Positions 1-9,077 of a DNA stretch of 64,000 bases are shown in pieces. The notes under the pieces are model-generated. The model was not told the DNA's origin. It ran no database searches and worked only from the letters and a program-made list of their open reading frames with translations. Source of the stretch: Saccharospirillum impatiens DSM 12546. Lineage in GTDB: Bacteria > Pseudomonadota > Gammaproteobacteria > Pseudomonadales > Natronospirillaceae. Position 1 is the first letter of the stretch. Each line of letters opens with the position of its first letter. Both the position numbers and the translations under genes were made by a program. Location of the stretch: NCBI RefSeq assembly GCF_000423605.1, contig NZ_AUIH01000026.1, forward strand, positions 1 to 64,000, written 5' to 3'.

Positions 1-95
1 TATCGTTCTTTCGAAGGCTTTAGAACGAGCATACTGTTTCACTGTGGGAAGCTGGATATGCTGCCATAGGGTTCCACAGAGTTTTACGAAGAGCC
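1..95. mobile_element. probable insertion-sequence end (partial)
   Basis: On the minus strand the response-regulator frame reads normally down to the residues MTSKGF and then loses all resemblance to a PP2C-type phosphatase. The change coincides with a minus-strand tip reading GGCTCTTCGTAAAACTCTG, starting at position 95. A GG tip followed by a purine/pyrimidine-rich terminal repeat of this form resembles ends of ISL3-type elements. That resemblance is from memory and unverified. No transposase is visible because only 95 bases are present. The alternative is a diverged phosphatase or an assembly edge. Confidence 0.45.
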
Positions 96-786
96 AAAAA
101 CCTTTGGACGTCATTCCATAGAAAATCTCGGCCAACGGCATAGCGCCGATTGCTGCAGGCAGACCATGGCCGGTAAAGTCCCCCAAAAACAGCAACATAC
201 CACCATCGGGCTTGCGCTCAGCCAAGACGGTATCGCCATTAAAAACGGCCATCGGCGACAGGGAGTGCTGGATGTTAGGCAGGTTAAGACATCCGGAATG
301 GGCAACGTTGTCGAAGACAGTTTTGGCAACTTGTTGCTCCAACAGCATTTGCCGGTTATGTCGCTGCAACTGGGCGTGCATGGCACGCATGCGACTGAAG
401 GCGTTGATCTTGGCTTTCAGAATAACCCGGTTGTAGGGCTTGGACATAAAGTCATCGCCACCACTGTCGAGGCATTCAGCCAGGGATTCTGCATCCTGCA
501 GAGAGGTTAGAAAAATGATCGGAACAAAATCGCTGTCTGCCAGTGTTTTGATGGCTCGACAGGCTTCAAGACCGTTCATGACCGGCATCAACGCATCCAT
601 CAACACGATATCCGGTTGATGCTGTGTGAACAGCTCAACGGCTTCACGCCCATCTTTGGCAAGCAGAACTTCGTGCCCCTCCCGGCGCACAATGGCTTGA
701 AGAATCATGCGGTCCGACTGATTGTCATCTGCAATCAGTATCCGCAGACCCTGCCCCGGGGCCTGATCAGGCGAAGGACTGGTCAT
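1..786 (-). CDS. response regulator with PP2C-type phosphatase domain, partial and probably interrupted
   Basis: The gene starts at ATG 786, overlapping the STAS stop as ATGA, and runs off the left edge. Residues about 14-130 form a receiver domain: ILIADDN acidic pocket, phospho-acceptor Asp in VLMDALMP, Thr in FLTS and Lys in SKPY. A linker follows, then the start of a SpoIIE/PP2C-like domain with the metal-binding GDFTGHGLPAA motif. Such fused proteins dephosphorylate an anti-sigma antagonist, and the adjacent STAS protein is the obvious substrate, as in the HsbR/HsbA pair of Pseudomonas. After residue about 230 the frame stays open to position 1 but no longer looks like PP2C, consistent with an IS insertion. 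If so, the phosphatase domain is truncated and the pathway may be inactive. Confidence 0.8.
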   Translation of the reverse strand, partial: MTSPSPDQAPGQGLRILIADDNQSDRMILQAIVRREGHEVLLAKDGREAVELFTQHQPDIVLMDALMPVMNGLEACRAIKTLADSDFVPIIFLTSLQDAESLAECLDSGGDDFMSKPYNRVILKAKINAFSRMRAMHAQLQRHNRQMLLEQQVAKTVFDNVAHSGCLNLPNIQHSLSPMAVFNGDTVLAERKPDGGMLLFLGDFTGHGLPAAIGAMPLAEIFYGMTSKGFWLFVKLCGTLWQHIQLPTVKQYARSKAFERTI

Positions 787-1088
787 TCGATCCTGAACAG
801 CTGCCCAAAATTGGAGATGGTCAGTATTTTTCGAACATCCTCATTGCAATTGACGATTCGGATTTCCGAATGGTCGCCACCGGCATGGTCCCGTAACAAC
901 AGCAACATGCCCAGCGCGGAGCTGTCGAGGTAGGTAGCATCGCACATATCAATGATATAAACCTTGATATCCGGCGAAGCGTTCTCGTATATCTGGCGAA
1001 ACTCCTGATGCGAACTGAAATCAAACCGGCCCGTGATCTTTATGATCATCTCACGCCCGTTGTCGTTGGCAACTGCCGACACTGTCAT
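783..1088 (-). CDS. STAS-domain anti-sigma factor antagonist
   Basis: A 101-residue single-domain STAS protein. The motif ATYLDSSALGMLLLL (about residues 51-65) holds the conserved serine that is phosphorylated by an anti-sigma kinase and dephosphorylated by a PP2C phosphatase. It lies downstream of fliJ and overlaps the response regulator/phosphatase by 4 bases, so the two are translationally coupled. In Pseudomonas the equivalent HsbA links phosphorelay output to FlgM and a diguanylate cyclase; by analogy this one probably tunes motility. The start is supported by an AGAGGA ribosome binding site six bases upstream. The 146-base gap to fliJ could hold a separate promoter, but I see no convincing one. 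Confidence 0.85.
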   Translation of the reverse strand: MTVSAVANDNGREMIIKITGRFDFSSHQEFRQIYENASPDIKVYIIDMCDATYLDSSALGMLLLLRDHAGGDHSEIRIVNCNEDVRKILTISNFGQLFRIE

Positions 1089-1234
1089 AGTAAATCCTCT
1101 GTGGTTTGGTGGACTCTGGGTGGGCGCCCTTTGTTATTAACCGCGGCTTCAAAGAGGATAGCGCATCCCGACAATCTGGCCCGCAATTGCTTACTTTACT
1201 GGTTGCACGGGCGGCCTGGCAAGCTGTACCGGGG

Positions 1235-1684
1235 CTATCGGCCCGGCCCTGAACGCTGGGTCATCTGTCCGACCAGTTCGTCAAGGGCCTTTTGTTCCTG
1301 CTTGTCCGCTTCAATGACTTCCTGCATCGAGAGCTTGTCGACCAGTTGCCCGATACTTTTGCGCCGCTGATAGAGCTTTTGCCATTGCATCAGCACTTGT
1401 TGTTCCTGGCGCTGCCACTGCTGTATGACGCCCTCCTGCTGTCCGATGACACCACCCAACTGATCAATAAACCCCTGAGTGCGACGCCACTGAACGATAG
1501 ACAGGCCCGCACTCCCCTGAGTCTCAAGATACCCAAGGTACTCACCCCGATACCCTTCCAATTCACTCAACTGAGCCCTTTCCTGCTCCAGGCGCTGACG
1601 AGTCTGAGCCAGTGCCTGAGCCGCCTGGTCTTCACGTTGCCGGGCGAGCTTTTCGATCAATTGCATGCGCTGCGATCGTTTCAT
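1235..1684 (-). CDS. fliJ: flagellar export protein FliJ
   Basis: A 149-residue, highly charged, almost wholly alpha-helical protein, as expected for the FliJ coiled coil that inserts into the FliI hexamer like the gamma subunit of F1 and helps recycle export chaperones. Sequence identity in this family is low, so the call rests on size, the heptad-rich Gln/Arg/Glu composition (for example RQREDQAAQALAQTRQRL) and position directly after fliI. It is the last structural gene of the fliEFGHIJ run before the STAS/phosphatase pair. The 44-base gap from fliI fits one transcript. Confidence 0.85.
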   Translation of the reverse strand: MKRSQRMQLIEKLARQREDQAAQALAQTRQRLEQERAQLSELEGYRGEYLGYLETQGSAGLSIVQWRRTQGFIDQLGGVIGQQEGVIQQWQRQEQQVLMQWQKLYQRRKSIGQLVDKLSMQEVIEADKQEQKALDELVGQMTQRSGPGR

Positions 1685-1728
1685 GACATACTGCCTGCCT
1701 GGTTCAAAGTGCGACTACCGGAAGTCTG

Positions 1729-3120
1729 CTATTGAGAGCGCTGTGGCCGTGCCAGCGGCCGACCCTTCTTCATCGGAGACGGAGCAGCCGAAGGCTGACC
1801 TGGCGCCAGGGCCTGCAATTGCGCAACGCTTTCCTGATAGCGCACTTGCTCGTTCAATCCCTGCTGCAGGAAGCCCCGCACAACCGGGAACATCTGTATC
1901 GCTTCGTCGATGTCCTTGTCCGACCCTGAATTATAGGCTCCAATGGCGATCAGGTCCCGATTCTGGTGGTACCGGGCCCAAACCTGTTTAAGCGTTTGGG
2001 CTTGTTTCATGTGGGCAGCGGAGACAACCTGAGGCATCGCCCGGCTGATGCTCTGTTCAATGTCAATGGCCGGATAATGCCCCTCTTCGGCGAGACGCCG
2101 GTTCAATACAAAGTGGCCATCCAGAATAGCGCGTGACGCATCGGCAACCGGATCTTGCTGGTCGTCACCTTCTGTTAAAACAGTATAGAAAGCCGTGATC
2201 GATCCGCCACCGGCCTCTGCGTTACCCGCGCGTTCAACCAACTGCGGAATACGGGCGAAAACCGAGGGCGGGTAGCCTTTGGTCGCCGGTGGCTCGCCGA
2301 TAGCCAGTGCGATCTCCCGCTGTGCCTGAGCAAAGCGGGTTAGCGAGTCCATCAGCATCAGTACATTTTTACCTTTAGCCCGAAAAAATTCGGCAATACT
2401 GGTGGTGTACTGGGCCGCGCGCAATCGTAACAACGGCGCGTCGTCAGCAGGAGAGGCAACGACCACAGAGCGGGCCAACCCCTCGTCGCCCAGAATGTCT
2501 TCGATGAATTCTTTGACCTCGCGACCCCGTTCGCCAATGAGCCCAACCACAATAATGTCGGCCGTGGTAAAGCGAGTCATCATACCCAGCAACATCGATT
2601 TACCAACGCCTGAACCGGCGAACAAACCCAGGCGCTGGCCCCGCCCTACGGTCAGCAAGCCATTAATGGCGCGTATGCCAACATCAAGCGGTTCGCGAAT
2701 CGGCTGGCGATGCAAAGGGTTGATCACCACCCCGTTCAGGCTTTGTTCAACCCGGCAACTCAGGGGTCCCTTGCCGTCGATCGGTTCGCCAAAGCCATTG
2801 ACGACCCTGCCGAGTAACTCGTCGCCAATCACCAGTTCGCTGGCACTTTCAAGAGGCACCACCCGAGCACCGGAACGCAACCCAGAGATAGGCTGCACTG
2901 GCATTAAAAAGGCTTTATCGTCCTGAAACCCCACCACTTCGGCTTCGATCCGGTTCTGACGATCTATCACCAGACAACGTTCACCCACGGTAGCGTTCAA
3001 CCCGATAGCCTCCAGCGTAAGCCCCACCATCCGGGTTAGCTTTCCTTCAACGATGACAGGACTGCGCTCGGGTATCCAGCGCTGACAATCGTTGAGAAAC
3101 GACCCCAGGTCTTTGCTCAT
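1729..3120 (-). CDS. fliI: flagellum-specific ATPase FliI
   Basis: A 463-residue cytoplasmic ATPase that energises flagellar type III export. The Walker A loop [11 protein letters not shown] is at residues 165-175, the Walker B strand around LMLMDSL at about 254-260, and the catalytic-glutamate region [10 protein letters not shown] at 193-202, all typical of the F1-beta/FliI family. Length matches the family (about 440-460). The start overlaps the fliH stop as ATGA, indicating translational coupling. The C-terminal tail ([17 protein letters not shown]) is basic and unlikely to be part of the fold. Confidence 0.96.
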   Translation of the reverse strand: MSKDLGSFLNDCQRWIPERSPVIVEGKLTRMVGLTLEAIGLNATVGERCLVIDRQNRIEAEVVGFQDDKAFLMPVQPISGLRSGARVVPLESASELVIGDELLGRVVNGFGEPIDGKGPLSCRVEQSLNGVVINPLHRQPIREPLDVGIRAINGLLTVGRGQRLGLFAGSGVGKSMLLGMMTRFTTADIIVVGLIGERGREVKEFIEDILGDEGLARSVVVASPADDAPLLRLRAAQYTTSIAEFFRAKGKNVLMLMDSLTRFAQAQREIALAIGEPPATKGYPPSVFARIPQLVERAGNAEAGGGSITAFYTVLTEGDDQQDPVADASRAILDGHFVLNRRLAEEGHYPAIDIEQSISRAMPQVVSAAHMKQAQTLKQVWARYHQNRDLIAIGAYNSGSDKDIDEAIQMFPVVRGFLQQGLNEQVRYQESVAQLQALAPGQPSAAPSPMKKGRPLARPQRSQ

Positions 3121-4508
3121 GCGTCTTTGTGTCCGGTGTCGGCAGACGGAGACTGCTCGGCTGCAGTATCACCCCCGCCATCAATGGAACGGTCGGATTC
3201 GGCTAGGGTGTCGTCCGGATCGCTGCTTGTTTCAGTACCTTCCCGTACCTCCGAGGGCTGCTCGGTGTCCTTCGTATCAGACTCGTCTGAATTCGGGACC
3301 TCTTCTTCTGTTGGGCCTGTTGGGCCTGTTGGGCTTGCTGGGCCTGACGATTGCGCAACCGACGGATCCGGCTCGGCGATGTGGGGTTCAGGCAACCCGG
3401 TCTCAGCATCGGGTTGCTCCCGATCCGGCAAATCAACTTCGGGTCCACCCTGGGCCCCTGTCGTCTCTTCAGTCATGCCTTCAGCGTCAGTCGTACCTGA
3501 GTTGGCTGAGCTCTGGGGTTCGGTATCGACTGTGGGTTCGGTATCGACTGTGGGTTCGGAATCGTCTATCGGCACTGTTTCCGGCGCTGGCTTTTTGTCC
3601 TGTGTATCGGACTCAACCGAGGCCTCCGGTATTGGCTCGGCGGGCGGCAATGACCAGGGTTCTTCCATTTTTGCCAGGTGCTCACTGAGCCCTGCATGGG
3701 CTAACAGGTTGCTCACTTGCTGTCGATAACGATGCTCAAGACTGTAGTCAACATAGCTGAAACGGGTGCGAATCAGGCATCCACCTCGACTGACTGCGGG
3801 AGTGGGCACCAGATTCCAGTGAGGCTCCGCAATGCGTTCTACAAGTGCCGCATCGTCCGGGTTGACCTCCAGTGTAAATCGCTCATCGGCATTGGGCAGT
3901 GCCTGCACAGCCGCATGAACCAGACCTTGAATGTGGTCGGGGTTCAACGTCAGCTCAGCATCGATTACATTTCGCGCAATGCGCGTGGCCAGGGCGACCA
4001 GTCCCGATTCAAGATCGTCGGTTTGCTGCCCCAACACCTGCCTGATCTGATCCAACAATTCAGCCAAGGGTGCCAGTTCGGCACTGATGCGCTCGGCCTC
4101 AGCCTGTTGAGCGGCCAGCATTCCGGCTTTGTTGCCCGCACTCAGACCCTCCTGTTCGCCGCTGTCGTATCCGGCTTTATAGCCTTCGGCCTGACCGCTT
4201 GCCTGGCCCTGCTTCATTCCCTGCTCAAACCCGGATTCAAACCCTTCGTTATAGGCGTCTTCGTGTATCTGGCGAAGATCGTCGGCAGTCGGTGGTTTCA
4301 GGGTGTTTGGCTGTACATCTTCGACGGAACCGGTATCCGGTTTACTCTTGGCTGGCGTTGATACCGGCTTGCCCTGAGCATCCCAACGCGGTAACTGATA
4401 GGGCTCTACGCGAGGGGTCTCCTGGCTGGAATCAGCGGCCCCAGCAATGTCTTTAAGGGGCGATCCTGCGGAACGTCTCGCGGTCCCTCTTGTGTTATCC
4501 GACGTCAT
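3117..4508 (-). CDS. fliH: flagellar assembly protein FliH with long acidic C-terminal extension
   Basis: FliH is the negative regulator and peripheral-stalk-like partner of FliI. The core is about residues 85-275: a GxxxG-rich helix ([29 protein letters not shown]) followed by the FliH/VATE-like domain with [16 protein letters not shown]. At 463 residues it is far longer than the usual 220-280. The excess is a Pro/Glu/Asp/Thr-rich, probably disordered tail from about residue 280, with short tandem repeats (PTVDTE units; TGPTGP). The tail sits where the FliI-contacting end would normally finish, so its role is unclear. It precedes fliI with an ATGA overlap and follows fliG after 64 bases. Confidence 0.93.
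   Translation of the reverse strand: MTSDNTRGTARRSAGSPLKDIAGAADSSQETPRVEPYQLPRWDAQGKPVSTPAKSKPDTGSVEDVQPNTLKPPTADDLRQIHEDAYNEGFESGFEQGMKQGQASGQAEGYKAGYDSGEQEGLSAGNKAGMLAAQQAEAERISAELAPLAELLDQIRQVLGQQTDDLESGLVALATRIARNVIDAELTLNPDHIQGLVHAAVQALPNADERFTLEVNPDDAALVERIAEPHWNLVPTPAVSRGGCLIRTRFSYVDYSLEHRYRQQVSNLLAHAGLSEHLAKMEEPWSLPPAEPIPEASVESDTQDKKPAPETVPIDDSEPTVDTEPTVDTEPQSSANSGTTDAEGMTEETTGAQGGPEVDLPDREQPDAETGLPEPHIAEPDPSVAQSSGPASPTGPTGPTEEEVPNSDESDTKDTEQPSEVREGTETSSDPDDTLAESDRSIDGGGDTAAEQSPSADTGHKDA
3516..3559. repeat. 18-bp in-frame tandem repeat inside fliH
   Basis: Two complete and one partial copies of an 18-bp unit (plus strand gggttcggtatcgactgt) encode repeated PTVDTE hexapeptides in the acidic tail of FliH. 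A second short repeat of 9-bp units (tgttgggcc type) lies at about 3313-3345 and encodes TGP/TGP. Both keep the reading frame, so copy-number change by slippage would alter tail length only. Confidence 0.85.
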
Positions 4509-4572
4509 AGTGACTGGCCTTCAGTCGCTGGCAGGCAATTGCCGCTGGGGTTGTTTAAAAAATACCCGGGCG

Positions 4573-5637
4573 TCATACCATTGCATCGCCAGCGGAGCCA
4601 CCAAGAACGATTTCGCCCGAATCCGCCATGCGACGGGCAATGTTGAGAATTTCCTTTTGCGCCGATTCGACATCGGTCAAACGCACGGGACCCATGGCTT
4701 CCATATCGTCTTTGAGTATCTCTGCAGCCCGCTTTGACATGTTACCGAGAATCTTTTCCTGCAAGTTCTGATCGGCGCCGCGCAGTGCAACCTTGAGCGT
4801 ATCGGTCGCAATCTCGCGCAACAGTGTCTGAATGCCCCGATCGTCGACTTCGGACAGATTGTCGAACACAAACATAAGATCTGCGATCTCGGTGGCCAGG
4901 TCTTCGTCGACCTCTTTGATGCCATCCATGATCTCTGCTTCGACACCGGACTCCAGGAAGTTCATGATTTCGGCTGCTGTCTTCACACCACCCAGAGACT
5001 GGGCCTGAGCACCTGCACTGGATGAGAACTGCTTTTCGAGAATTGAGTTCAGTTCCGACAAAGCGGCAGGTTGCACCGTTTCCAGTGCCGCCACTCGCAT
5101 TATGATGTCGAGCCTGACTTTCTCACTGAACTGCGACAGTATTTCGGAAGACTGGTCAGGGTCGAGATAGGCGATGACAATGGCCTGAATCTGAGGGTGT
5201 TCATTACGAATGATATCAGCCACGGCCCGGGCTTCCATCCACTTCAGTGTATCCAGGCCCGTGGTGTTGCCACCCAACAAAATGCGATCGATCAGGCCTG
5301 AGGCCTTATCTGACCCCAGTGCCTGAGTCAGCATGTTGCGAATGTAGTCATTTGCCCCGATGCCAAGGCTGGTCTGGCCGCCTACTTCTTCGAGAAACAA
5401 TCTGACCGATCCTTCCAACTGCTGTTGCCGAACCTCTGACAAACCCGACATGGCGGTGCCGACACGCTGCACTTCTTTGGGTCCCAGATGCTTGAGTACT
5501 TCTGCCGCGTCAGCTTCTCCGACACTCATCAGTAAAATGGCAGCCCGGTTAAGCCAGGGAATACCATCCAGTGCACGCTCGGCGTCTTCTTTACTGTTCT
5601 GCCGGGGCACCGGCAGATTAGAATTTTGTTCAGTCAT
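4573..5637 (-). CDS. fliG: flagellar motor switch protein FliG
   Basis: A 354-residue rotor protein. The N-terminal domain contacts FliF, the middle domain FliM, and the C-terminal domain carries the charged torque helix. Diagnostic stretches are AAILLMSVGEADAAEVLKHL (about 32-51), EHPQTQAIVIAYLDP-type middle-domain sequence (EHPQIQAIVIAYLDP) and the C-terminal LMFVFDNLSEVDDRGIQTLL plus LRGADQNLQEKILGNMSKRA. It runs slightly longer than the usual 330-340 because of a short N-terminal lead and a C-terminal DSGEIVLGGSAGDAMV tail. The start overlaps the end of fliF by 8 bases. Confidence 0.96.
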   Translation of the reverse strand: MTEQNSNLPVPRQNSKEDAERALDGIPWLNRAAILLMSVGEADAAEVLKHLGPKEVQRVGTAMSGLSEVRQQQLEGSVRLFLEEVGGQTSLGIGANDYIRNMLTQALGSDKASGLIDRILLGGNTTGLDTLKWMEARAVADIIRNEHPQIQAIVIAYLDPDQSSEILSQFSEKVRLDIIMRVAALETVQPAALSELNSILEKQFSSSAGAQAQSLGGVKTAAEIMNFLESGVEAEIMDGIKEVDEDLATEIADLMFVFDNLSEVDDRGIQTLLREIATDTLKVALRGADQNLQEKILGNMSKRAAEILKDDMEAMGPVRLTDVESAQKEILNIARRMADSGEIVLGGSAGDAMV

Positions 5638-7405
5638 TGTTCATAATCCAGCGTTTTAGAACAAGCGCGACACGGCCCGGGTCTTCAGCGATCAGACCTC
5701 TCAGGGCATCCAGTTGCCGTTCAAAACTTTCAGACGGACCTGGCAGTTGGTATTCATCAACCGTACTCAGGGTCACCTTGTCGTCAGTGATCGAATCTTC
5801 ATCCATATCCAGCGACGCCAGCATATCGTCTTCTCCGTCCTGTTCGGTTTCGCCCCGGTTCATCAGGTTTCTAAGTGCCGGTCGCAATATGCCGAATACC
5901 AGGATCAGTACAAACAAGCCCGCCAGAATCTGCTTGGCAATATCCCAAAACCAGGGCTGAGTGTACCACTGCGGTTCAACGATGGTGTCATCTGCGCCCA
6001 TGAAACTGGAGTTGATAACATTGATGCTGTCGCCCCGTGCCGGGTCATACCCCACCGCGTCTTGCACCAGTAAACGAAGTTGCTGCAATTGCTCGTCGGT
6101 CCAGGGCTCTCGGGCTGATTCTCCGGTTTCCGGGTTGGGACGCATAACGTCATCAACCACGACCGCGACGGTCAAACGGCGAACCCGTCCTTGCTGAAAT
6201 TGAGTGTAGCTGAGGGTACGGTCAACTTCATAATTGCGAGTTGCTTCATTTCGGCTAGAAGTAGGCGGTTGCACCGGCTGACCATTTTCATCCAGCTCCT
6301 CCGGCGCCTCAGCCTGACCTGGGGGCTGATTGTTGAGCGCTCCGGGTATGCCGCCCTCGGCTTCGCCAACACGCTCTTCGTTGATCGTTTGCTCACTGCG
6401 CAAGGCTATCAAATCAGGGTTATAAAGCTCTTCTGCCTGCTCAACCCGGGTAAAGTCGATATCGGCTGACACTTCTGCACGAAACTGCTGATTACCGACG
6501 ATCGGGCTAAGAATGGAGTTAATGGCGTTAACCATCCGATCTTCTACGCGCTGGGTGTATGAAAATTGCCGGTCAGTCAGTTCCTCAGCAGCGGTTTGAG
6601 TATCATCAGATAGCAGACGGCCTCGTTGATCAACGATGGAAACATTGCTGGGTTGCAGCTCGGGAATCGACCCGGCAACCAGATTACGAATGGCATTGAC
6701 CGAGTCCCGATCCATTTCGGCCCCGGCATACAGATCGGCAAACACAGACGCTGTCGGTTGTCGCTGGTCGCGCACGAACACAGACCGCTCAGGAATCGCC
6801 AGATGAACACGGGCGGTTCTTACCTGGTTAATCGACGAAATGGTCCGCGCCAACTCCCCTTCCAGACTGCGCAGGTAGCGGGTGTTTTCCATAAACTGAC
6901 TGGTACCAAGCGGCTGATCCTGATCCAGCAGCTCATAGCCAACGGTCTGATCGTCTGACAACCCTGCCCCGGCGATCGCCAACCGGGCCTGATGCAGGTC
7001 ACCTTGCCTGACCAGAATGACACCACTGGCCGGATCGATGTCGAAATCAACGGCATTGGCTTGCAACACCTCAATGACATCAGCCGCCGCATAACTGTTG
7101 GTACTGTTCATCAGTGGCCGGTAAGTCTCTTTTTGCGACCAGAGTACAACGGCCAGCCCGAGCGCAATACTGGCCGCCAGACCAATCAAAAGACCAAACT
7201 GACGCATCATACCCAGCTTATTAAAACCCAGTGCCAGTGGGTGCAAGCGGCTGGCGCCGGACGCGTCGGCTTCCACCATCTCCGACCGTTCGGTCGCAGC
7301 CATGCCACGACCATCAGCACGCGAGCGGCTTGGCAGAGCGCTGTCATCCTGTTGTGATTGGCCGCCCATGGCCGTTCCAGTGGCAGCGGGTACGTTTTCA
7401 GTCAT
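5630..7405 (-). CDS. fliF: flagellar M-ring protein FliF
   Basis: A 591-residue protein that builds the MS ring in the inner membrane. After a roughly 65-residue polar N-terminus comes transmembrane helix 1 (FGLLIGLAASIALGLAVVL), then the periplasmic ring-building motifs including LARTISSINQVRTARVHLAIPE and SVFADLYAGAEMDRDSVNAIRNLVAGSIPEL. Transmembrane helix 2 is near residue 490 (ILAGLFVLILVFGIL). The C-terminal cytoplasmic ALVLKRWIMNND is the FliG-binding tail. Length is normal. Translation is coupled to fliG by overlap, and fliE lies 72 bases upstream. Confidence 0.96.
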   Translation of the reverse strand: MTENVPAATGTAMGGQSQQDDSALPSRSRADGRGMAATERSEMVEADASGASRLHPLALGFNKLGMMRQFGLLIGLAASIALGLAVVLWSQKETYRPLMNSTNSYAAADVIEVLQANAVDFDIDPASGVILVRQGDLHQARLAIAGAGLSDDQTVGYELLDQDQPLGTSQFMENTRYLRSLEGELARTISSINQVRTARVHLAIPERSVFVRDQRQPTASVFADLYAGAEMDRDSVNAIRNLVAGSIPELQPSNVSIVDQRGRLLSDDTQTAAEELTDRQFSYTQRVEDRMVNAINSILSPIVGNQQFRAEVSADIDFTRVEQAEELYNPDLIALRSEQTINEERVGEAEGGIPGALNNQPPGQAEAPEELDENGQPVQPPTSSRNEATRNYEVDRTLSYTQFQQGRVRRLTVAVVVDDVMRPNPETGESAREPWTDEQLQQLRLLVQDAVGYDPARGDSINVINSSFMGADDTIVEPQWYTQPWFWDIAKQILAGLFVLILVFGILRPALRNLMNRGETEQDGEDDMLASLDMDEDSITDDKVTLSTVDEYQLPGPSESFERQLDALRGLIAEDPGRVALVLKRWIMNND

Positions 7406-7477
7406 GCTCTATCCTGTTGGTTAACCTGACTCCACATAAGAGGAGCCCGTCGTCATGCGTCCAAAAAGCAACGCGAT

Positions 7478-7924
7478 TCAGATCGGCATGTTCATGATTT
7501 CTTTGTAGGCCTCGACCATCTTGTTACGCACTTCGGTCATTGCCTGAAACGAAACACTGGATTTTTGCAGGGCAATCATCACTTCCGGTAAATCCACAGA
7601 CGGATCGCCCATTTCATAGCGGGTGGCGATATTGCTGGCTGCCTGTTGGTTGTCGCTCACGGTATCAATGGCGGATTTGAACATATCGCCAAACGATGGC
7701 ACGTCTTCGCCAGGCGGCGTATTTTGCAAAGCATTGATGCCTTGCGGAGCGAGACTGTCCTGCACCTGCCCCGCCGGGTTCGCTTGCTCCCGGGCCTGCT
7801 GCAACTGACTGGCAAAGCCTGGTCCGTCTGGCCGGTTTACCGTATTGGCAGGCGGGTTCATCTGCTCGCGTATAGAGCGCATCTGGCCCAGTACGTTTTG
7901 AATATCGAGACGATGATCGGACAT
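7478..7924 (-). CDS. fliE: flagellar hook-basal body protein FliE
   Basis: FliE is the adaptor between the MS ring and the rod. The conserved C-terminus is present: FGDMFKSAIDTVSDNQQAASNIATRYEMGDPSVDLPEVMIALQKSSVSFQAMTEVRNKMVEAYKEIMNMPI-type sequence ending in NMPI. I place the start at ATG 7924 because a GAGGGG ribosome binding site lies just upstream; a longer frame (ATG 7951) would swallow that site. At 148 residues it exceeds the usual 100-110 through a polar Gln/Pro-rich N-terminus of about 60 residues. It is the first gene of the fliEFGHIJ run, and a sigma-54-type promoter lies about 130 bases upstream. Confidence 0.93.
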   Translation of the reverse strand: MSDHRLDIQNVLGQMRSIREQMNPPANTVNRPDGPGFASQLQQAREQANPAGQVQDSLAPQGINALQNTPPGEDVPSFGDMFKSAIDTVSDNQQAASNIATRYEMGDPSVDLPEVMIALQKSSVSFQAMTEVRNKMVEAYKEIMNMPI

Positions 7925-8052
7925 CTGTATTCCCCTCAAACACTCAGGCAACCTTGAGTGTCAAAAAAACCGATGATTCGGGTCAGTTCTCGTCGGGAGC
8001 GACAAAATACAGTCGCTTTACGCTCGAAATGACCACTGACAAGGGAGACAGA

Positions 8053-8067
8053 GCAAAGGATGGGCCA
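8053..8067 (-). promoter_or_regulatory. candidate sigma-54 promoter of fliE
   Basis: The minus strand reads TGGCCC-N5-TTGC, one base from the -24/-12 consensus TGGCAC-N5-TTGC, with exact spacing. It sits about 130 bases upstream of the fliE start. In Pseudomonas the fliE operon is sigma-54 and FleR dependent, which fits. Confidence 0.65.
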
Positions 8068-8159
8068 ATCTTTGCCGCTTGGGGCAGATGACTGGTGTCG
8101 GCGGGAAGACACCTTTATTTATTACTCAGGTTTCGAAGTTCACTAAGCGGCCCTGGCAC

Positions 8160-8272
8160 GCATCGGCCACCGGTGCTGCCCCTGCGGGGTCGGCGTGAAT
8201 CCTTCCATGGAGCCTAGACCGCAACATCCATGTTGCGGACTACCCCGCAGAGGCAACACCGGCAGCCGACGC
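8160..8272. repeat. palindromic intergenic repeat, copy 1
   Basis: Two 31-base arms (8160-8190 and 8242-8272) are near-perfect reverse complements (about six mismatches, several G-T compatible). They enclose a 20-base hairpin CCGCAACATCCATGTTGCGG at 8219-8238 and an asymmetric spacer containing GGCGTGAATCC. The spacer and inner hairpin resemble, in opposite orientation, those of the repeat at 47384-47476. This arrangement is typical of dispersed REP/MITE-like intergenic elements in marine Gammaproteobacteria. No coding capacity is visible. Confidence 0.75.
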
Positions 8273-8576
8273 TCACAGTGTACGCACTCCAAGAACTGAG
8301 TTATTTAAACGTCAGGCACAGAAACCCTAACCGCGTTCGTGAACTTCCTTCATGACACAGCAAACCATATTGAATGAATCAGAATGGCTAGATTCGGCCA
8401 CAACCACGAACAGGCATTCAATGACTTGTGCAGATGTGGGCCGATGACCCACTATTGCTGTCAGTGGCTGTCTTGCGAGCTGATGGCAGCTAGCCAGGTG
8501 TTCGTGCGCTGGTGTGAGTGCTGGCAGGATGCGTCTTAGTCCGAATGGCCAAAATTTGGTCTGTCACACGACAGAA
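8273..8576. other. non-coding stretch downstream of the zinc-ribbon gene
   Basis: I see no gene, RNA or clear terminator here. A 31-codon frame from ATG 8352 has no ribosome binding site and no recognisable product. Confidence 0.5.
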
Positions 8577-9077
8577 CTACTCCACACGGAGTAAAGTAGC
8601 GTTACAAGTTGCGTTCGATACAGTTGCAAGAGCTTGGCCAACGACTTTACCGCCGAAAGCATTGTTTGCACGATATTCCATGGAAAGACTATGCTGACCA
8701 CTATCATCAACTGGCGTTATCCGTGTTTCCATATGTTCAAAGCTGTCTGGGTCTCTAAGGTTATTTTCAACCTGCTGCACGACGTCACGATGAGAACCAT
8801 CCCAATTGCTTAGACAGTGAAACCCAGCTTTCTTGTTTTCTGCCTGTTCTTCAGCTTCTCGCTGTTCGCGTATAGCTATTTCTTCATCACTCTCGCTCTC
8901 GGGCCAAAAAAAGTACAAAGCCCCCAGTACAACAACACCAATTATTAACCAGCCTTGAATGTTTTGCTGAGGTGTTAACGGTGCCTGCCCTGGCTGGCTC
9001 ACACCGCAATTAGGGCAGGTTTTCGCGCTGACAGCGACATCCTGACCACATTCCTTACAAGGTGTGAGATTAGACAT
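8577..9077 (-). CDS. zinc-ribbon membrane protein of unknown function
   Basis: A 166-residue protein. Residues 1-25 form a zinc ribbon (CKECG and CPNCG pairs). One transmembrane helix follows at about 43-60 (LIIGVVVLGALYFFW), then a charged Glu-rich linker and a C-terminal domain with LRDPDSFEHMETRITPV and NAFGGKVVGQALATVSN. This zinc ribbon-helix-globular arrangement is common in hypothetical proteins of environmental Proteobacteria; no function is established to my knowledge. An AAGGTG ribosome binding site precedes the start. It stands alone in a more AT-rich patch between the flagellar operon and tRNA-Pro, consistent with accessory DNA. Confidence 0.8.
   Translation of the reverse strand: MSNLTPCKECGQDVAVSAKTCPNCGVSQPGQAPLTPQQNIQGWLIIGVVVLGALYFFWPESESDEEIAIREQREAEEQAENKKAGFHCLSNWDGSHRDVVQQVENNLRDPDSFEHMETRITPVDDSGQHSLSMEYRANNAFGGKVVGQALATVSNATCNATLLRVE

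Noticed and set aside
1089-1234. sigma-28 promoter before the STAS gene (TAAAG... and GCC-like boxes)
   Set aside because: The -10 part reads GCCAGATT and the spacing is off; the match is too weak to report.
8352-8447. 31-codon frame in the fliE upstream region
   Set aside because: No ribosome binding site, no similarity and very short.
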